Below, in pieces: positions 11,647 to 23,285 of a DNA stretch of 64,000 nt. The stretch lies in NCBI GenBank assembly GCA_947044365.1, contig OX345636.1, forward strand, positions 24,027,466 through 24,091,465, given 5' to 3'. The position numbers and the translations under genes were made by a program. Every line of letters begins with the position of its first letter. The first letter of the stretch is position 1. Source of the DNA: Petrosia ficiformis. Taxonomy: Eukaryota; Porifera; Demospongiae; Haplosclerida; Petrosiidae. The notes under the pieces were generated by a model. It saw only the letters and a program-made list of their open reading frames with translations. It was not told where the DNA came from and searched no databases.

Positions 11647-11719
11647 CTCTTTATTAATTATGCAATAATAATAATAATAAATGAAGAAATAATAATAATT
11701 ATGCTTCTATAGGATTAAC

Positions 11720-13030
11720 ATGTCTAGCAGTTTGAGGCAAAGTTCCAAACACAGATCTCTCCCAGATATACCAGGCAAGTTATGTTTCCTGTGTGGGACA
11801 AAAGCACAATATATGACTAAATATAATAACTGGAAAGACCCAGGGAAAGCCTTTGTAAATAAACATTGTGCTATACAAATACCATCTGACAGTAATATAT
11901 GTAAGAAAGATTATCTGGAAGCAAAAAAATATAGTAAAACAGAGGAATATATTCCAAAGTGGAAAGTTGCATGTACACAAAATACACCAACAATTAAATG
12001 TGCTTACAGAGACTGTGATATTACAAGTAAAGATGCAAAACTGATTAAGCCATCTTTTGAATCACTTGATTTAATTCAGAAAGTAGATGAAATAAGCTGT
12101 ATACATAATGCTCAAATACTAGTATGTTCAAAGCATTATAGGACAGTGCATAGACAGCTACATCCAGTAACTCACTGTGCTTCCTGTGGTGCTAAACCGA
12201 AACAGGGCCATTTCATTCGACATAGCCCTGATGCAACTAACGTATCTGCTTATTTAACTGGAACATAAGAGGATAAAGTAATACAATCACAAGATTATCT
12301 GTGCTATACATGCTACAAGCTTCATTTTGCAATCCTTTCATCATTGGAAGCTGAGCCGAAAAACTCTAATGAACATCTTAGAGCAAATATGGATATTTGG
12401 AGAGTTAATACAATGACGAAAACACCGATGATCTTACTTGCACCATTTTGCATGTAGTGTTAGTAGTTTCTGATCACTTGCTACTTGAAAAAGCTATTCT
12501 CCTCCCTCAAGCTTGCAAATTGTTTCTTGATTCATATGGTGTGTCACATACCAGTAGTATTAAATCAATTGATCTTGATCTGGATGTGGGAGATAGTGTA
12601 ATAAAATTCTCGTCTAGATGGGTTCTAAACCAGCTCATGCTATACCTTAATCCATACATGGAATGCAGGTGTATACATATGAAATTTGGGACAATTCTTT
12701 ATAGGAAAAATGGCAATTTACTAACAAGCCTATCATGGGCTTTAGGTAGTGTAACTTGTGACACATCAAATCAGTCAGAATGTTAATGACAATTTTGAGT
12801 TCTCTATCAATGATTGTGGACCAGGATGTGAATGCCAAGGATGCTTGAACTTACCAATCCAACAAGTTGAAATAGAAAGTGAAAGTGATTTAGATACCGA
12901 GAGCAGTTGTAGCTCTATACAGTCCAGCAATGAAGATGAAGCAGATGAGTCAGATTATGGCCTGGAAACAGAAGTAATAACTGATACAGACACATTTAAC
13001 CTATTTACATTTGATAGTACCATTATATAA
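11720..13030 (+). pseudogene. Cys-rich element-encoded gene with CXC-like C-terminus
   Basis: The start MSSSLRQSSKHRSLPDIPGK is followed by paired-Cys motifs (LCFLCG, CAYRDCD, CASCG) over 182 codons. After a stop, another frame has YLCYTCYKLHF. A long stretch follows (12448-12780) with LLLEKAILLPQACKLFLDSY and FSSRWVLNQLMLYL, ending LTSLSWALG. The last part (12780-13030) has CGPGCECQGCLNLP, then an acidic Ser/Glu tail and a stop. CGPGC-x-C-x-x-C resembles half of a tesmin/TSO1 CXC zinc-binding repeat. I recall similar multi-copy proteins in sponges and cnidarians but know no function. Stops between the blocks may be introns or decay. It lies entirely inside the 3.2-kb element. Confidence 0.5.
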
Positions 13031-13521
13031 GTATCAAACAAATTTATTTAGAAGTATCAAATCATTCATTTATCAAGTTATCATTGCAAATCTATAATAC
13101 AATTTACTATCAGAGTGAATAGTTTTTTGGTAGAATTCCATGGCATGAAAGTAAATCAAATACTTTTTGGCTATTTACATGAAACATATGTTGGTGCATC
13201 CTAAATGTATAAAAGAAATTGTGTTCGCTCTGTCTTTCATTAAAAAAAAACAAGATATAAAGTGTGATTCTTAAAACCTGTTCTGTATTAACCACAACAT
13301 TTCATACAACACCATGTCAATAAAGATTTAATAAACTTTTAAAAACTCACCACACGTTTCTTTAACATACTACAGCTAACAGAGCCTTCTTTATGTGCTA
13401 ACACCGTTACAAAAGCGTTTTTACTCCATGAGATAACTGCTAGAATTCGTCCATTTTGTATGAAACGCCTACTTCCGCTGCAACCAAAATTCAGTCTACG
13501 AGTACGGTTGCGGTTCGACTG

Positions 13522-14140
13522 TGTTTCTGTACTTCTCGTAGTTTTGTTGTTGATTTGGCACTTCAATGAAAATGACTGTAATGTGTCGGTAATGTAGTGC
13601 ACTATAACACAACAATATGATGTTGTTTGTAGTGATGTCCATATATCTGTGGTTAGGGAAACATGTGAAGTGTTGTTTAATTCAGCCAGTAATTTAGTTT
13701 TTAGGTTTTGATAGGTGACAGGAATCTGAGTACTCATTACGGTTCAACGACTAGGAGGTTGATATCGGCTGTCTAATTTTGAAATGAGGTTTTTAAAGCC
13801 TTTATCTTCAACAATAGCAATTGGTTGTAGGTCAGTTGCAATCATGTATATAAGTGATTCATCAATGTTTTTCCTTCTTATAGAATCTTTGGAATATAGT
13901 TGAGATCTGGATAGTGTCTGCTGTATAGTAGGTTGTTGGTTTGTTGTGGTTTTCTTTCGCTTTTCTTCATTTTCCTAAATCTCCTTTGCACATTCTTCAT
14001 ACTCTTTCATATGTTTAGTTTTCAGATGTTTCAACATATTGCTTGTGTTACCACCTGTTTGTTTGATTTTGGTTCTGCAGGCAGCTATGGTACGTACATA
14101 CAGTGAAAGGTCCATCAAGAGTGTCCTCCTTATGAAAAAA
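13522..14140 (-). pseudogene. hAT (ZBED-type) transposase, BED finger and N-terminal part
   Basis: The minus strand reads CRTKIKQTGGNTSNMLKHLK, then TKHMKEYEECAKEI: the C..TSNMLKHLKTKH signature of a BED zinc finger. SLIYMIATDLQPIAIVEDKG, then FKNLISKLDSRYQPPSR, and then LNNTSHVSLTTDIWTSLQTT and SYCCVIVHYI follow, all standard hAT landmarks. A stop follows CAKEI, and the protein is cut at about 13522 by the 3.2-kb element. The central catalytic segment is missing even after joining the two halves. Confidence 0.85.
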
Positions 14141-14296
14141 ATTCCAAACAGAACTTCGTGTACATTTTTAAAATTTTAAGTCATTTTTAATTAACTAGAA
14201 TAATAATTATTAAGTAATATTAACGTTAAGTGGGTGTGGTCTTTGGTATCGACTGTGTTCGGTTCTGATTCCTGTACTTGGTGCCATTACATCTGA

Positions 14297-14346
14297 GCCT
14301 GGAATTGAAGTATCGAGTACTCGAGTATCGGTATCGCCCATCACTA
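14297..14346. repeat. hAT terminal end (..gtatcgcccatcacta)
   Basis: The sequence ends in 'atcggtatcgcccatcacta', whose complement starts 'tagtgatgggcgata', a common hAT terminus. A near-identical start (tagtgatgggcgattcc) occurs at 34277. A short palindrome (cgagtactcg) lies just inside. It fits the outer end of the BED/hAT relic to its left. Confidence 0.55.
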
Positions 14347-14639
14347 GTTAACAATGGGAGATTAGATTATTGGATAACTGATGTGTACATTATGTGTTTG
14401 CTTTATATCACTATTTCAGAGTTTAAGTATACTGATATAAAGGTCAGCACCATGTGGGACATGTAATCCCAAAAGCATTTCTTACTTATGACAACTCTCT
14501 GTGGGTCTTTCTGTCCCAATAGACTCTTTTAGCCATTTTGTCATCATCTGCTATGCACTATATGATCATTAGTGTTGTTTAACAGTTTGAGTGTTAATAA
14601 CTGAGTCATATATAGCAGAGACACGATTAGAAAGAGGAT

Positions 14640-15720
14640 CAACAGGAGCATCAACAGGTGACCATGATTTTTGTAAATTCAGTCTCATCCCTAGTGTGAT
14701 TTTGTTGACATTCCTGAGTCAATAGAAGGCTCATGGTATGCAGGAGATGTTTTTGTTGGGATTAAAGATGCTGTTTTCAAGCCATCATCACCCCTAAGGC
14801 ATGCTACAGAGCTTTATAAGTATCTGTCTACAAGAATGGATGGTCGACATATCTTATTTGTTTATTCTGATGGTGGGCCCGACCACCGATTGACCTATGT
14901 TAGTGTTCAGCTCTCATTAATTGCCCTATTCCTAAGTCTTGATCTAGATTTGCTTATTGCAGGAAGGACAGCTCCTTCACATTCATGGGCCAACCCTGTT
15001 GAGTGTGTAATGTCCATTGTCAATCTAGGAATGCAATGTATATATAGGTATAATGAGAGAGAAAATGGGTGAGCAATTTGAGAAAGCTGTGGAGAACTGT
15101 AAACATCTTAAGGACCTACGGGATAATTGTTTTCAATATAGATCTGATGTGTCTAGTTCTCTTAAGTCGCCGAAGGACTTAATAAGCAGTATCATGGATT
15201 GTTTAGAGCTGAAGGGTAGAAAGTTTAATGTTTTTGAAAGTGCTTCCAACGATGAGATAGATCAGTTTTTCAGTATTTTACTGAAAGTTGATTCCTTACT
15301 TACTATGGATAGCATGACTCATCAATCTGTTGAAAAGCTTGCATGTCTTCAAGCATTTATTTCCCACTGTTGTTTGTTTCGAAAGTATGCTTTGACAATA
15401 CAAAAGTGATTGTTCCATTTGTTCTCCAGTGAGAATGGCTCCAGATGTTTTTACAAGTAAGAATCCCATCCCTATTCACATTTTTAGTAATTAAACATTT
15501 ACTTGTACCTTATGTACTTGCTTCTCTGTACGTGCATGCATGTCATTTGTCTACCTACAATTTATTCAATCATACTGTCATACAGACAGTTATAATGCAA
15601 ATTTTATAATTAATGGTGACTTTTGTTTATTTTTAATTTTTGTGATAGGTATACACAACTTGCCCGATCCCATTATTAACATTATCATTCCTTTGATGTT
15701 ACGTTTCAAGTGAGTAGTTG
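14640..15720 (+). pseudogene. DDE-like transposon protein (SDGGPDHR family)
   Basis: Frames give FCKFSLIPSVI, then PESIEGSWYAGDVFVGIKDA and SSPLRHATELYKYLS. From 14836 there is an open stretch with VYSDGGPDHRLTYVSVQLSL, then RTAPSHSWANPVE. A second open frame starts at 15053. After a frameshift DCSICSPVRMAPDVFT ends at a GT donor, and IHNLPDPI follows beyond an acceptor near 15648. The SDGGPDHR ... HSWANPVE arrangement belongs to a protein family I know from sponges and Hydra, probably a DDE transposase-like domain. At least two frameshifts are needed. It lies just beyond the hAT terminus. Confidence 0.6.
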
Positions 15721-16200
15721 CACTCACTCTTTTTGGGAAAAAGAAAATCATATCTACATCTGAATCGACTTTGTTTTCGACATGTTTGGGTATGAGTGTC
15801 TCTATGTACTCTCATCACTAGTGATCTTAATTCATCATCCTCACCAATCACTGGTACCCTACACGTTATGCATTTATCGATGAACTCTGGATAAGTTAGT
15901 GTGCTACGATGCTTTAGGTTTCATACCTATGTCATACATATACTTACCAACTAATAACAATTACAGCCAATAACACCTAATTGGTACCAAAATGATGTAC
16001 CACTACAGTGCTTCAGCTTGCTCTTTAGCAGTAAAATATGGGATTACTTAGTTAATAACAAATAAATATGCTCAACATAAGCTGTCGCAACACACAAAAA
16101 CACATTAACGATACAAAAAATGGAAGCCTGTAACTACTAATGGGATGAAGGCATTTGTGGAGTAATTCTAAATATGGGATTATACAGTTACAAAATCTGC
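15721..16200. other. No gene seen
   Basis: This AT-rich stretch has no open frame or domain that I can support. It separates the DDE-like relic from the second piggyBac copy. Confidence 0.4.
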
Positions 16201-17179
16201 AAGATTACTGGAGCACAAACCCAACAAGTAGCATACCTTTCTTCAGATCTGTCTTTTCTAGAGATCGATTTTTTAAAATTTTTTGGATGCTACATGACAA
16301 AATTCAACCTTTCCTTGATCTTTTCTATACTTGACACAGAGAAGTAGCAGTAGATGAATCAGTAATAACTTTCAAGGGACGAGTCAGCTTTTGACAATAC
16401 CTCAAGGGAAAACCAAATCCTTGGGGGTTAAAGCTTATGTGCACAACTGCCTAGATGCACAACTTACGAATTTATTTTGGGAAACAGACTAGCCTAATAG
16501 ATGACACAAATGATCACACACTGTGAAAGTAGTGCTCACTTTAGTTGAGCACTTGAAAAATAAAGGTTATGACCTTTATGCAGACCGATTCTACACTAGC
16601 CCAGCACTAGCTGATAGGCCACAAAAATGTGGTCTTACTCTAACAGGAACTATTATGAGTAATTGGCGTGGATTACCAGAGCAGTTCAAGGGAAAAAATA
16701 AGATGGATATAGGCTCAACAGAATGTTACAGTTGTGGAGATATGATAGCTCTAGCTTGGAGATTGGTGGATAGCATCATGTCATTTCTTTTTACTTTAAG
16801 AGACCAACAGAACCCCCAAAAACAAGCCAATGTTATACGGCAATATAATAGATACTTGCTTGGGGTAGACAAGTTAGACCAGATGATGTGCTACTATAGC
16901 TTCATACATAAATCTGTGAAATGGTGGAGAAAGGTTTTTTTTTGGATCTTAGAGTTGACAGTTGTCAATTTCTACATCATTTGTCAACACACACGTAATG
17001 AAATCAAACAAAACAGTGTTCACCTTGCATTCAGACGAGAACTAATACATCATCTCATTGAACCGCTACTAACATCCAGACTTCAACCTCTGATTAGTTT
17101 GGAGTTGTACGAAAGTGTTGAACTGCTTCAAACTAGTATAGTAACTATATTAAATGTATGTACTCAGGCTTCAAACTAG
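16200..17179 (+). pseudogene. Second piggyBac/PGBD-type transposase, truncated
   Basis: Before 16523, a broken frame reads FFRSVFSRDRFFKIFWMLHD, then EVAVDESVITFKGRVSF and YLKGKPNPWGLKLMC. The open part, 16523-17179, has YDLYADRFYTSPALA, TGTIMSNWRGLP and LLGVDKLDQMMCYYSF. The three Asp positions of the piggyBac catalytic core (VDES, ADRF, GVDKLDQ) are present. Two stops lie in the first part. The sequence differs clearly from the copy at 5.9-8.1 kb, so it is another subfamily. Confidence 0.85.
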
Positions 17180-17515
17180 TATAATATCTATATTAGATGT
17201 ATGTACTCGTTATTTGTGATTATTTTGAAGTTGTTCGAAAGTGTTAACTGCTTCAAACTAGTTTAATAACAACATTAAATGTATGTATTCATTACTTGTG
17301 ATTATTTTGAAGTTGTTCAAAAGTTTCGAACTGCTTCAAAATAGTATAACATCTATATTAGATGTTTGCACTCATTATGAAGTTGTTCGAAAGTGTTGAA
17401 CTGCTTCAAACTAGTATAGTAACTATATTAAATGTATGTACTCATTATGAAGTTGTTCAAAAGTGTTGAACTGCTTCAAACTAGTATAGTAACTATATTA
17501 AACTATATTACATCT
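17100..17515. repeat. Minisatellite overlapping the piggyBac 3' end
   Basis: Roughly five diverged copies of a unit containing 'gttcgaaagtgttgaactgc' and then 'ttcaaactagtatagtaact' plus 'atattaaatgtatgtactc'. The first copy forms the last codons of the open frame ending at 17179, so the array appears to have expanded from the tail of the transposase gene. Confidence 0.85.
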
Positions 17516-17579
17516 ACACGTACATGAACATATACTTTCGTCCTAGAAATTGTAGATGTCTATTATTAAACTCAAATTT

Positions 17580-18012
17580 ATACAGGTTAATGACATTTAT
17601 CAAATTATGAAACAATAATTATTAAACTACATGAGAAAAGAATTGGTGTCTTATATACAAATGACATTTATCAAATTATGAAACAATAATTATTAAACTA
17701 CATGAGAAAAGAATCGGTGTCTTATACAAATGACATTTATCAAATTATGAAACAATAATTATTAAACTACATGAGAAAAGAATCGGTGTCTTATACAAAT
17801 GACATTTATCAAATTATGAAACAATAATTATTAAACTACATGAGAAAAGAATTGGTGTCTTATATACAAATGACATTTATCAAAGTATGAAACAATAATT
17901 ATTAAACTACATGAGAAAAGAATCGGTGTCTTATATACAAATGACATTTATCAAATTATGAAACAATAATTATTAAACTACATGAGAAAAGAATCGGTGT
18001 CTTATATACAAA
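17580..18012. repeat. ~71-bp tandem array, six copies
   Basis: Six near-identical copies of a unit holding 'atgacatttatcaaattatg', then 'aaacaataattattaaacta' and 'catgagaaaagaat(c/t)ggtg'. Copies differ mainly by 'tata' length and by c/t in 'aatcgg/aattgg'. This is a typical minisatellite; nothing in it is coding. Confidence 0.95.
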
Positions 18013-18074
18013 TATCAAAGAATCAGTCAACAATCTCCCCTAAATGCAGTACAGTAAATAATATTCTCTTCTGA

Positions 18075-18652
18075 TCAAACAAAGTTGAAAGGTAACTGTG
18101 TGTGTTGTCCCCCAGGAGCAGCTACAACTTGAAAAGGAGGAGGAGGAGGTGCAATAGGATTTGTGCCTATTGCAGGCTGGCAATAGTGCGGGACATTACT
18201 ATATGGTGGAAATGACATCACAACTTGTCCCATACACAAAGGATGATGAGCTACCCGAGGTGGGTAAACAGACAGATTTTCCTCTTTTTTTTTTTTTGTA
18301 TTTCTCTTTCGAGTTGCCGTCTCTTTCTCCTCAATTGTTCATTTTCGTCATGGAACTTTCTTTTCAGTCTGTTCCATTCTTGTCTCCTTCTTTCTTCATT
18401 CCTTAAGTAGTTTACCCTCCTCTTCTCTTGGTTTTCACTTTTATTTTTCTCTTCCAGGTATTGTTGCTTATTTTTTTCTTCCCTTTTTCTATCTTCCCGG
18501 CATTTTGTTTCAAGTTCTTTCAGTTTCTGCTCTTCTTTTGACTTCCTTTCTTCCTCTTGCTTCAATTTCTGTTCTCTCAACTTCTCCTCTTCCTTCAATT
18601 TCTGCTCTTCTTTTTTCATCTTATCTTCCTCTTTGGTGTTACTACTTCCCAT
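18075..18652 (-). CDS. Two-exon charged coiled-coil protein with Pro-rich tail
   Basis: Exon 1 (18652-18255) starts MGSSNTKEEDKMKKEEQKLK and is almost entirely Lys/Glu/Arg/Gln heptad-like text, a long single helix or coiled coil. A 56-base intron (18254-18199, GT..AG) joins in phase to exon 2 (18198-18075): NVPHYCQPAIGTNPIAPPPP, then a short tail ending QLPFNFV and a stop. The predicted length is 173 residues. MGSSNT fits the N-myristoylation consensus (Gly2, Thr6), so membrane attachment is possible. No family is recognised. Reading frame and splice phase are intact, unlike most neighbours. The opposite strand gives T/C-rich artefact frames. Confidence 0.65.
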
Positions 18653-18659
18653 GTTGTCT

Positions 18660-19295
18660 TTTTTGTGATATTTTGTTTCTGTTCCAAGGTTATTTATACT
18701 TGCCTCTTACCCAAGGCCCTCCCCCTGTCCTTGATTTCACAAGGATTGAGCCTGCCTTTTCTGCAGTGATATGTCTTACTACTGTATAGACATGCTGTGC
18801 AACACAGTAATTTTGGGATTTATTTGTAATTATATACACATGTATGGCCAATTTTATTGTAGAAGCAGTAGGGAGATCGGTGCATTGAGTGTACTAAAGC
18901 CAGACTAAAAGAATATGTAAGTTTTTTGTAATATACAAATTCGTTCATTATGTAACTCTCCCATGCAGTTTACAGTTTCAAAAGATTACCAGTAGCACCA
19001 GGCTGCAATGTTCAGCTTCATTCAAGTAAGTACATATACATGTACATGTGTAATAGCTAGTAATACTTACTTTAGTCTCCCAATACACATACTTTATTGT
19101 ATGTGTACATACATGTACATGTATATACATGTACTAGCAGTTTTGTTGATTTTTTTTCAGTTTAAATATTTTTAGGTAGATGTAGACTAACAGATCTTAA
19201 CTTTCAAAAACTTGTTTTCATATAAAGCAACAACAAATTTCAATGAATTACTTGAATTTTGTTTAAAAAGTTATCCTTAGCATGAGTGAAATTTT
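18660..19295. other. Intergenic, no gene seen
   Basis: Upstream of the coiled-coil gene and of the first visible myosin exon. I looked here for the myosin P-loop exon (GESGAGKT) and did not find it. Several tacatgta palindromes begin near 19035. Confidence 0.4.
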
Positions 19296-19296
19296 A

Positions 19297-19435
19297 GTTT
19301 GCATGTACAAGTGCTTGAAATTGTGCTTGAAGCACTTTCAAAGTGCTTTAAAAGATGCTTAAGCACTTTTTGTGTAAGTGCTTGAAAAAGTGCTTAATGC
19401 TTTAAGCACTTCAGTCAGTGCTTATGCTTGACCCC
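19297..19435. repeat. Cluster of AAGTGCTT/AAGCACTT palindromes
   Basis: About ten copies of the near-palindrome AAGTGCTT/AAGCACTT are packed into 140 bases. Similar clusters occur at 25190-25370 and 25838-25910 around a BED-finger fragment. This suggests the terminal region of one transposon family. Confidence 0.7.
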
Positions 19436-19739
19436 ATGTCTTGATAGGGATACATTTTTCTTCATAATAGATAGGTGCATATGTAACTGTTATAACATTA
19501 ATTATGATTGACCTTATTTGGCTTTGCTTGCAGTCAGTTATTGATTTGTTTTTTCCTATTGATATATTAGAGTCACAAACATGTTAATCAGGTCAAACCA
19601 GATCATGGAAGCATTTGGTAATGCCAAAACCAATCGTAATGACAACTCGTCAAGATTCGGTAAATATATGGATATAAATTTTGATTTCACTGGAGAACCA
19701 ACTGGAGGCCATATAGAAAATTATTTATTATTAGAGAAG

Positions 19740-20616
19740 GTAAATGTATGTTGTGTGTACTGTACATGTACAGCTGTATGTACATGTACATGTGTACATG
19801 TATGTTGTGTGTACTGTACATGTACAGCTGTATGTGTGCTATTAATGGATCTACTTGTCTACAGAGAATCACCAATATAACCTAACATGTAATAATAATA
19901 ATAATAATAATAATAAATTAATAATACATTTCTGTATACACAAGGGCAGGGGGGATGGTGGGATTTCAGTCCCATCCATCTTCAGCTTCTCATTTTACAA
20001 GCTCATATACATGTACACAGTATCTGACATTATTATGTTTATATACTATCACTGTGCTTCCATTGACTAGTGTACATTGTGAGTGAAATACACTGTACTT
20101 TGAATGTACAATACCTGACATTATTAAATTTACATACACATGCACTATCACAGTACTCCCTTCCATTGACTACAGTGCACTTTGTGAGTGAAGTACACTG
20201 TACGTATTGCACAGTATTACACCTTAGTACATACAAATGTAAAGGGAATTCACACATTACAATTTACTATGATTACAGAATTTACAGTACAAAGTAGTAC
20301 TATAGTACTACTTAGAAGTACAGTTGACTATCACATTATTAAAGAGTAGCTCCCATCATAGTATGTAAACTTAATAAAGTCAGGTACTGTATGTCTAACT
20401 TGTAGTTTGATGTTTTGTGATTCCATGTCTACTGAAATATTATAAATTTAATATATAATTTGATATGCTTCCATTGAGCTAAAGATTATATTTCACCTAA
20501 AGACTATTTGTCCATTCAATAACTGTAACATAAATTATATATTCATATTATTCTATAATCTATACGTACTGTACATGTGTGTTACATTGTGTACTGTGTT
20601 TCATTTATATATGCAG
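19740..20616. repeat. Intron 1: tacatgta palindromes and (AAT)n
   Basis: Repeated 'gtacatgtacagctgtatgt' units at 19748-19840 and an (aat)n run near 19889-19918. Further paired 'tacactgta' repeats lie at 20080-20210. Confidence 0.7.
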
Positions 20617-20766
20617 TCTCGAGTGGTTAAACAACAGTTTGGTGAAAGGAATTTCCATATATTTTATCAACTTCTAATGAGTGCCTCAGAAACTCAATTA
20701 TCTGGTCTGGGACTTCGTAAAGATCCTAAAGCTTATCATTTTTTCAATCAAGGCGATTCTAACAGG

Positions 20767-21864
20767 GTAATACAAGTATAAACAACTTATAATACTTGTA
20801 CGTGTATATGACTACATACATGTACATATAAATATGTACATGTACATGTAGTCATGTACATGTACAAATTCATGTACATTAGAGTTTTTGAAGAATGGGC
20901 CAAATGGTTAATGTGTGTGCCATTGGGAACACATCAAACAAAAGAATTAATGCTGTTAGTGACAATATAATCATAATTACATGTAACTGCACCACTGGCC
21001 CAAGAGAGAACTGTGCAGTGCCAAATAAGAAGCTCTTTGGGCCAATGATGTACATACAAACGTATCAAAACACTGACGCACATATACATGTACATGTACA
21101 TGTACTAGGGTTAGAAAACAGCATTCAAAACTTTGTCAGCAAAAATGAACGAATATTTGAAGGTTTGCATGTGTTTTTATCAATGTTGCTCTTACCTTGA
21201 TCCATAGAAAGCCTCCAAAACTCTATTAGTGGTTTATAACGAGTACTACATGTAGTTTGTTCTAGTTGCATTAAACATTAAACTACATGTACATGTACAT
21301 ACTCATGTAACTCACTTAACGGAAACAGTAGTACTATATTGTTGATAATACTGTCTCAGAGTACATGTACATGTACATGTGTAATACATATACATTTCTA
21401 ATACATATACATGTACACACACATGTAAATCACTAAATGAAAACAGTAGTACTATATTGTTGATAATACTGTCTCAGAGTACATGTACATGTACATTTAT
21501 TTATGCATGTATATGTACATGTATATTTATAATACATGTACATGTACATGTATAATACAGATACATGTCTAATACATATACATATACATGTACACACACA
21601 TGTAAATCACTAAACGGGAACAGTAGTACACTATTGTTGATAATACTGTCTCAGAGTATACTAAAGTACTGATTACAGTAAACATACATGTACATGTACA
21701 TATACAGTATAGTTATATATGTACATACATGTACATGTACCAGGCACAAGCTCAAGTACATGTACTATAGTACAGTAACATATTATACTGAGCTACATGT
21801 ATGTGCAATGTACTACTGTCTATACAAAACACAATATGGTTGTTGAGACATTTATCTTTGCCAG
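20767..21864. repeat. Intron 2: tacatgta islands and a ~120-bp triplicate
   Basis: Dense 'acatgtac' runs. A segment containing 'aaacagtagtactatattgt' then 'tgataatactgtctcagagt' appears three times, around 21323, 21437 and 21620. The segment at 20885-21060 resembles 25940-26080 ('attaatgctgt(t/c)agtg' and 'ggcccaagagag/ggcccagagag'), a dispersed repeat. Confidence 0.65.
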
Positions 21865-22099
21865 GTGGATTCTCTCAATGACCAAAAAGATTTTGACAAT
21901 GTTCGGAACGCAATGAAAGTACTTGGCTATACACCTCAAGAAATTGATACTGTTTGGAAACTTATAGCAGCTATACTTCACCTGGTATGTGAAATAATGT
22001 ATATTTTATAATGTTATTACAAGATAGAAACTGCTGACAAACATTTGTTCCTCTCTGAATATCTGTTCATAAATTTATCTACAACATGTAATTCCTTAT

Positions 22100-22365
22100 T
22101 CTGTTCTCTTGTATCTCTCTTCCTCTCTCTCTCCCTCCCTCCATCCCTCTCTCTTTGTCTCTCTCTCTCTCCCTCTCTCTCCTTCCCTCTCTCCTTCCCT
22201 CCTTCCATCCCTCCCTCTCTCTTTCCCTCCCTCCATCCCCCTCTCTCTCTGTCTCTCTATATCCCTCTCTCCCTTTCTCCTCCCCTCCCTCCTTCCCTCC
22301 CTCTCTCCCCCACCCCCTCTTTCTCTGTCTCTCCCTCCTCCCTCTCTCCTTTCCTCCCTTTCTCC
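22100..22365. repeat. Intron 3: (CT)n / CCCT pyrimidine tract
   Basis: About 260 bases of almost pure pyrimidine (ctct, ccct, tccc) run into the exon 4 acceptor. Long open frames of Ser/Leu/Pro here are artefacts of the repeat. Confidence 0.95.
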
Positions 22366-23285
22366 AGGGAAATGTACAATTTTCAGATGAAGAAGAAAAA
22401 GATCAAACTGACGGAGCAGCCCTACAATCTCCTGAACTGATGCAAACCATATCTAACCTTCTAGTAGTCAAATCAGAGACTTTAGAACAAGCACTGTGTT
22501 CCAGAGTTACAGCTAACAAGAGGGAAGTTGTGCAGAAGAAACATTCTGCTGATCAGGCATATTATGGTAGAAATGCATTCGCAAAGGTACATGTACAGGG
22601 TACTTCATAAATACATCATACATTGTAATAGTTTGTACATTGTATATATAAAGAATCCGAAGTACATGTATATATATATTATAGAGCATTAAATGTGTAT
22701 GTACACGACTACATGTACTGTACATGTGCTTGTACTGTACATTGTATAACATATCAGTTGTACATGTACATGTACTGTACATTGTATGAAGTATGCAAGA
22801 GTTGTATATGTACATGCATATATAGAGCATTTGAAGTGCATTTACTGTACTGTATTGTACGCTGTACACATGTATGAAGTATCATGTACATGTATATATA
22901 CAAATGTAGTATAGAGCATTTCAAGTGTATATGCATGTGACTCAATCTTTGAATACCTAAAAGATCAATGTAGTGAATGTATATTAACAATTGTCTGTCT
23001 ATCTGTCTCTCCCTCTCTCTTTATCTCTCCATCTCTCTCTCTTTTTGTATTTCCAGGCCATTTATGACAGACTATTCACCTGGATTGTACACTTCATAAA
23101 TGATAACCACAAATTCACTGAAGGGAGACAGTACAGTAATTGGAGTCTTGGATATATATGGATTTGAGATATTCGATAACAACTCATTTGAGCAGTTTTG
23201 TATAAATTATTGTAATGAGAAACTACAACAACTATTTATTGAGTTAGTGTTGAAACAGGAACAAGAAGAGTATGGGATTCAGGTC

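Larger units (their letters stand above)
10293..13521. mobile_element. 3.2-kb terminal-inverted-repeat element nested in hAT
   Basis: The left end cagtcgaaccgcaaccgtac (10293-10312) is the reverse complement of the right end gtacggttgcggttcgactg (13502-13521). A second shared pair, ttttggttgcagcg and cgctgcaaccaaaa, lies just inside. The element interrupts the hAT transposase: BED/N-terminal part to the right, dimerisation part to the left, same strand. It carries a Cys-rich gene at 11720-13030. A partial second copy of its left end lies inverted at about 43950-44372. The superfamily is not recognised, and no clear target duplication could be set (only a shared tgtt). Confidence 0.7.

Noticed and set aside
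17580..18012. Regular ~71-base repeats as a CRISPR array
   Set aside because: Repeats are contiguous without unique spacers, and the genome is eukaryotic; it is a minisatellite.
20895..21200. 101-codon frame in myosin intron 2
   Set aside because: Its first part matches a dispersed repeat at 25.9-26.1 kb and the rest is tacatgta sequence.
22045..22610. Long Ser/Leu/Pro-rich open frames
   Set aside because: They are translations of a (CT)n intron tract; only the last part, from 22368, is real myosin exon 4.
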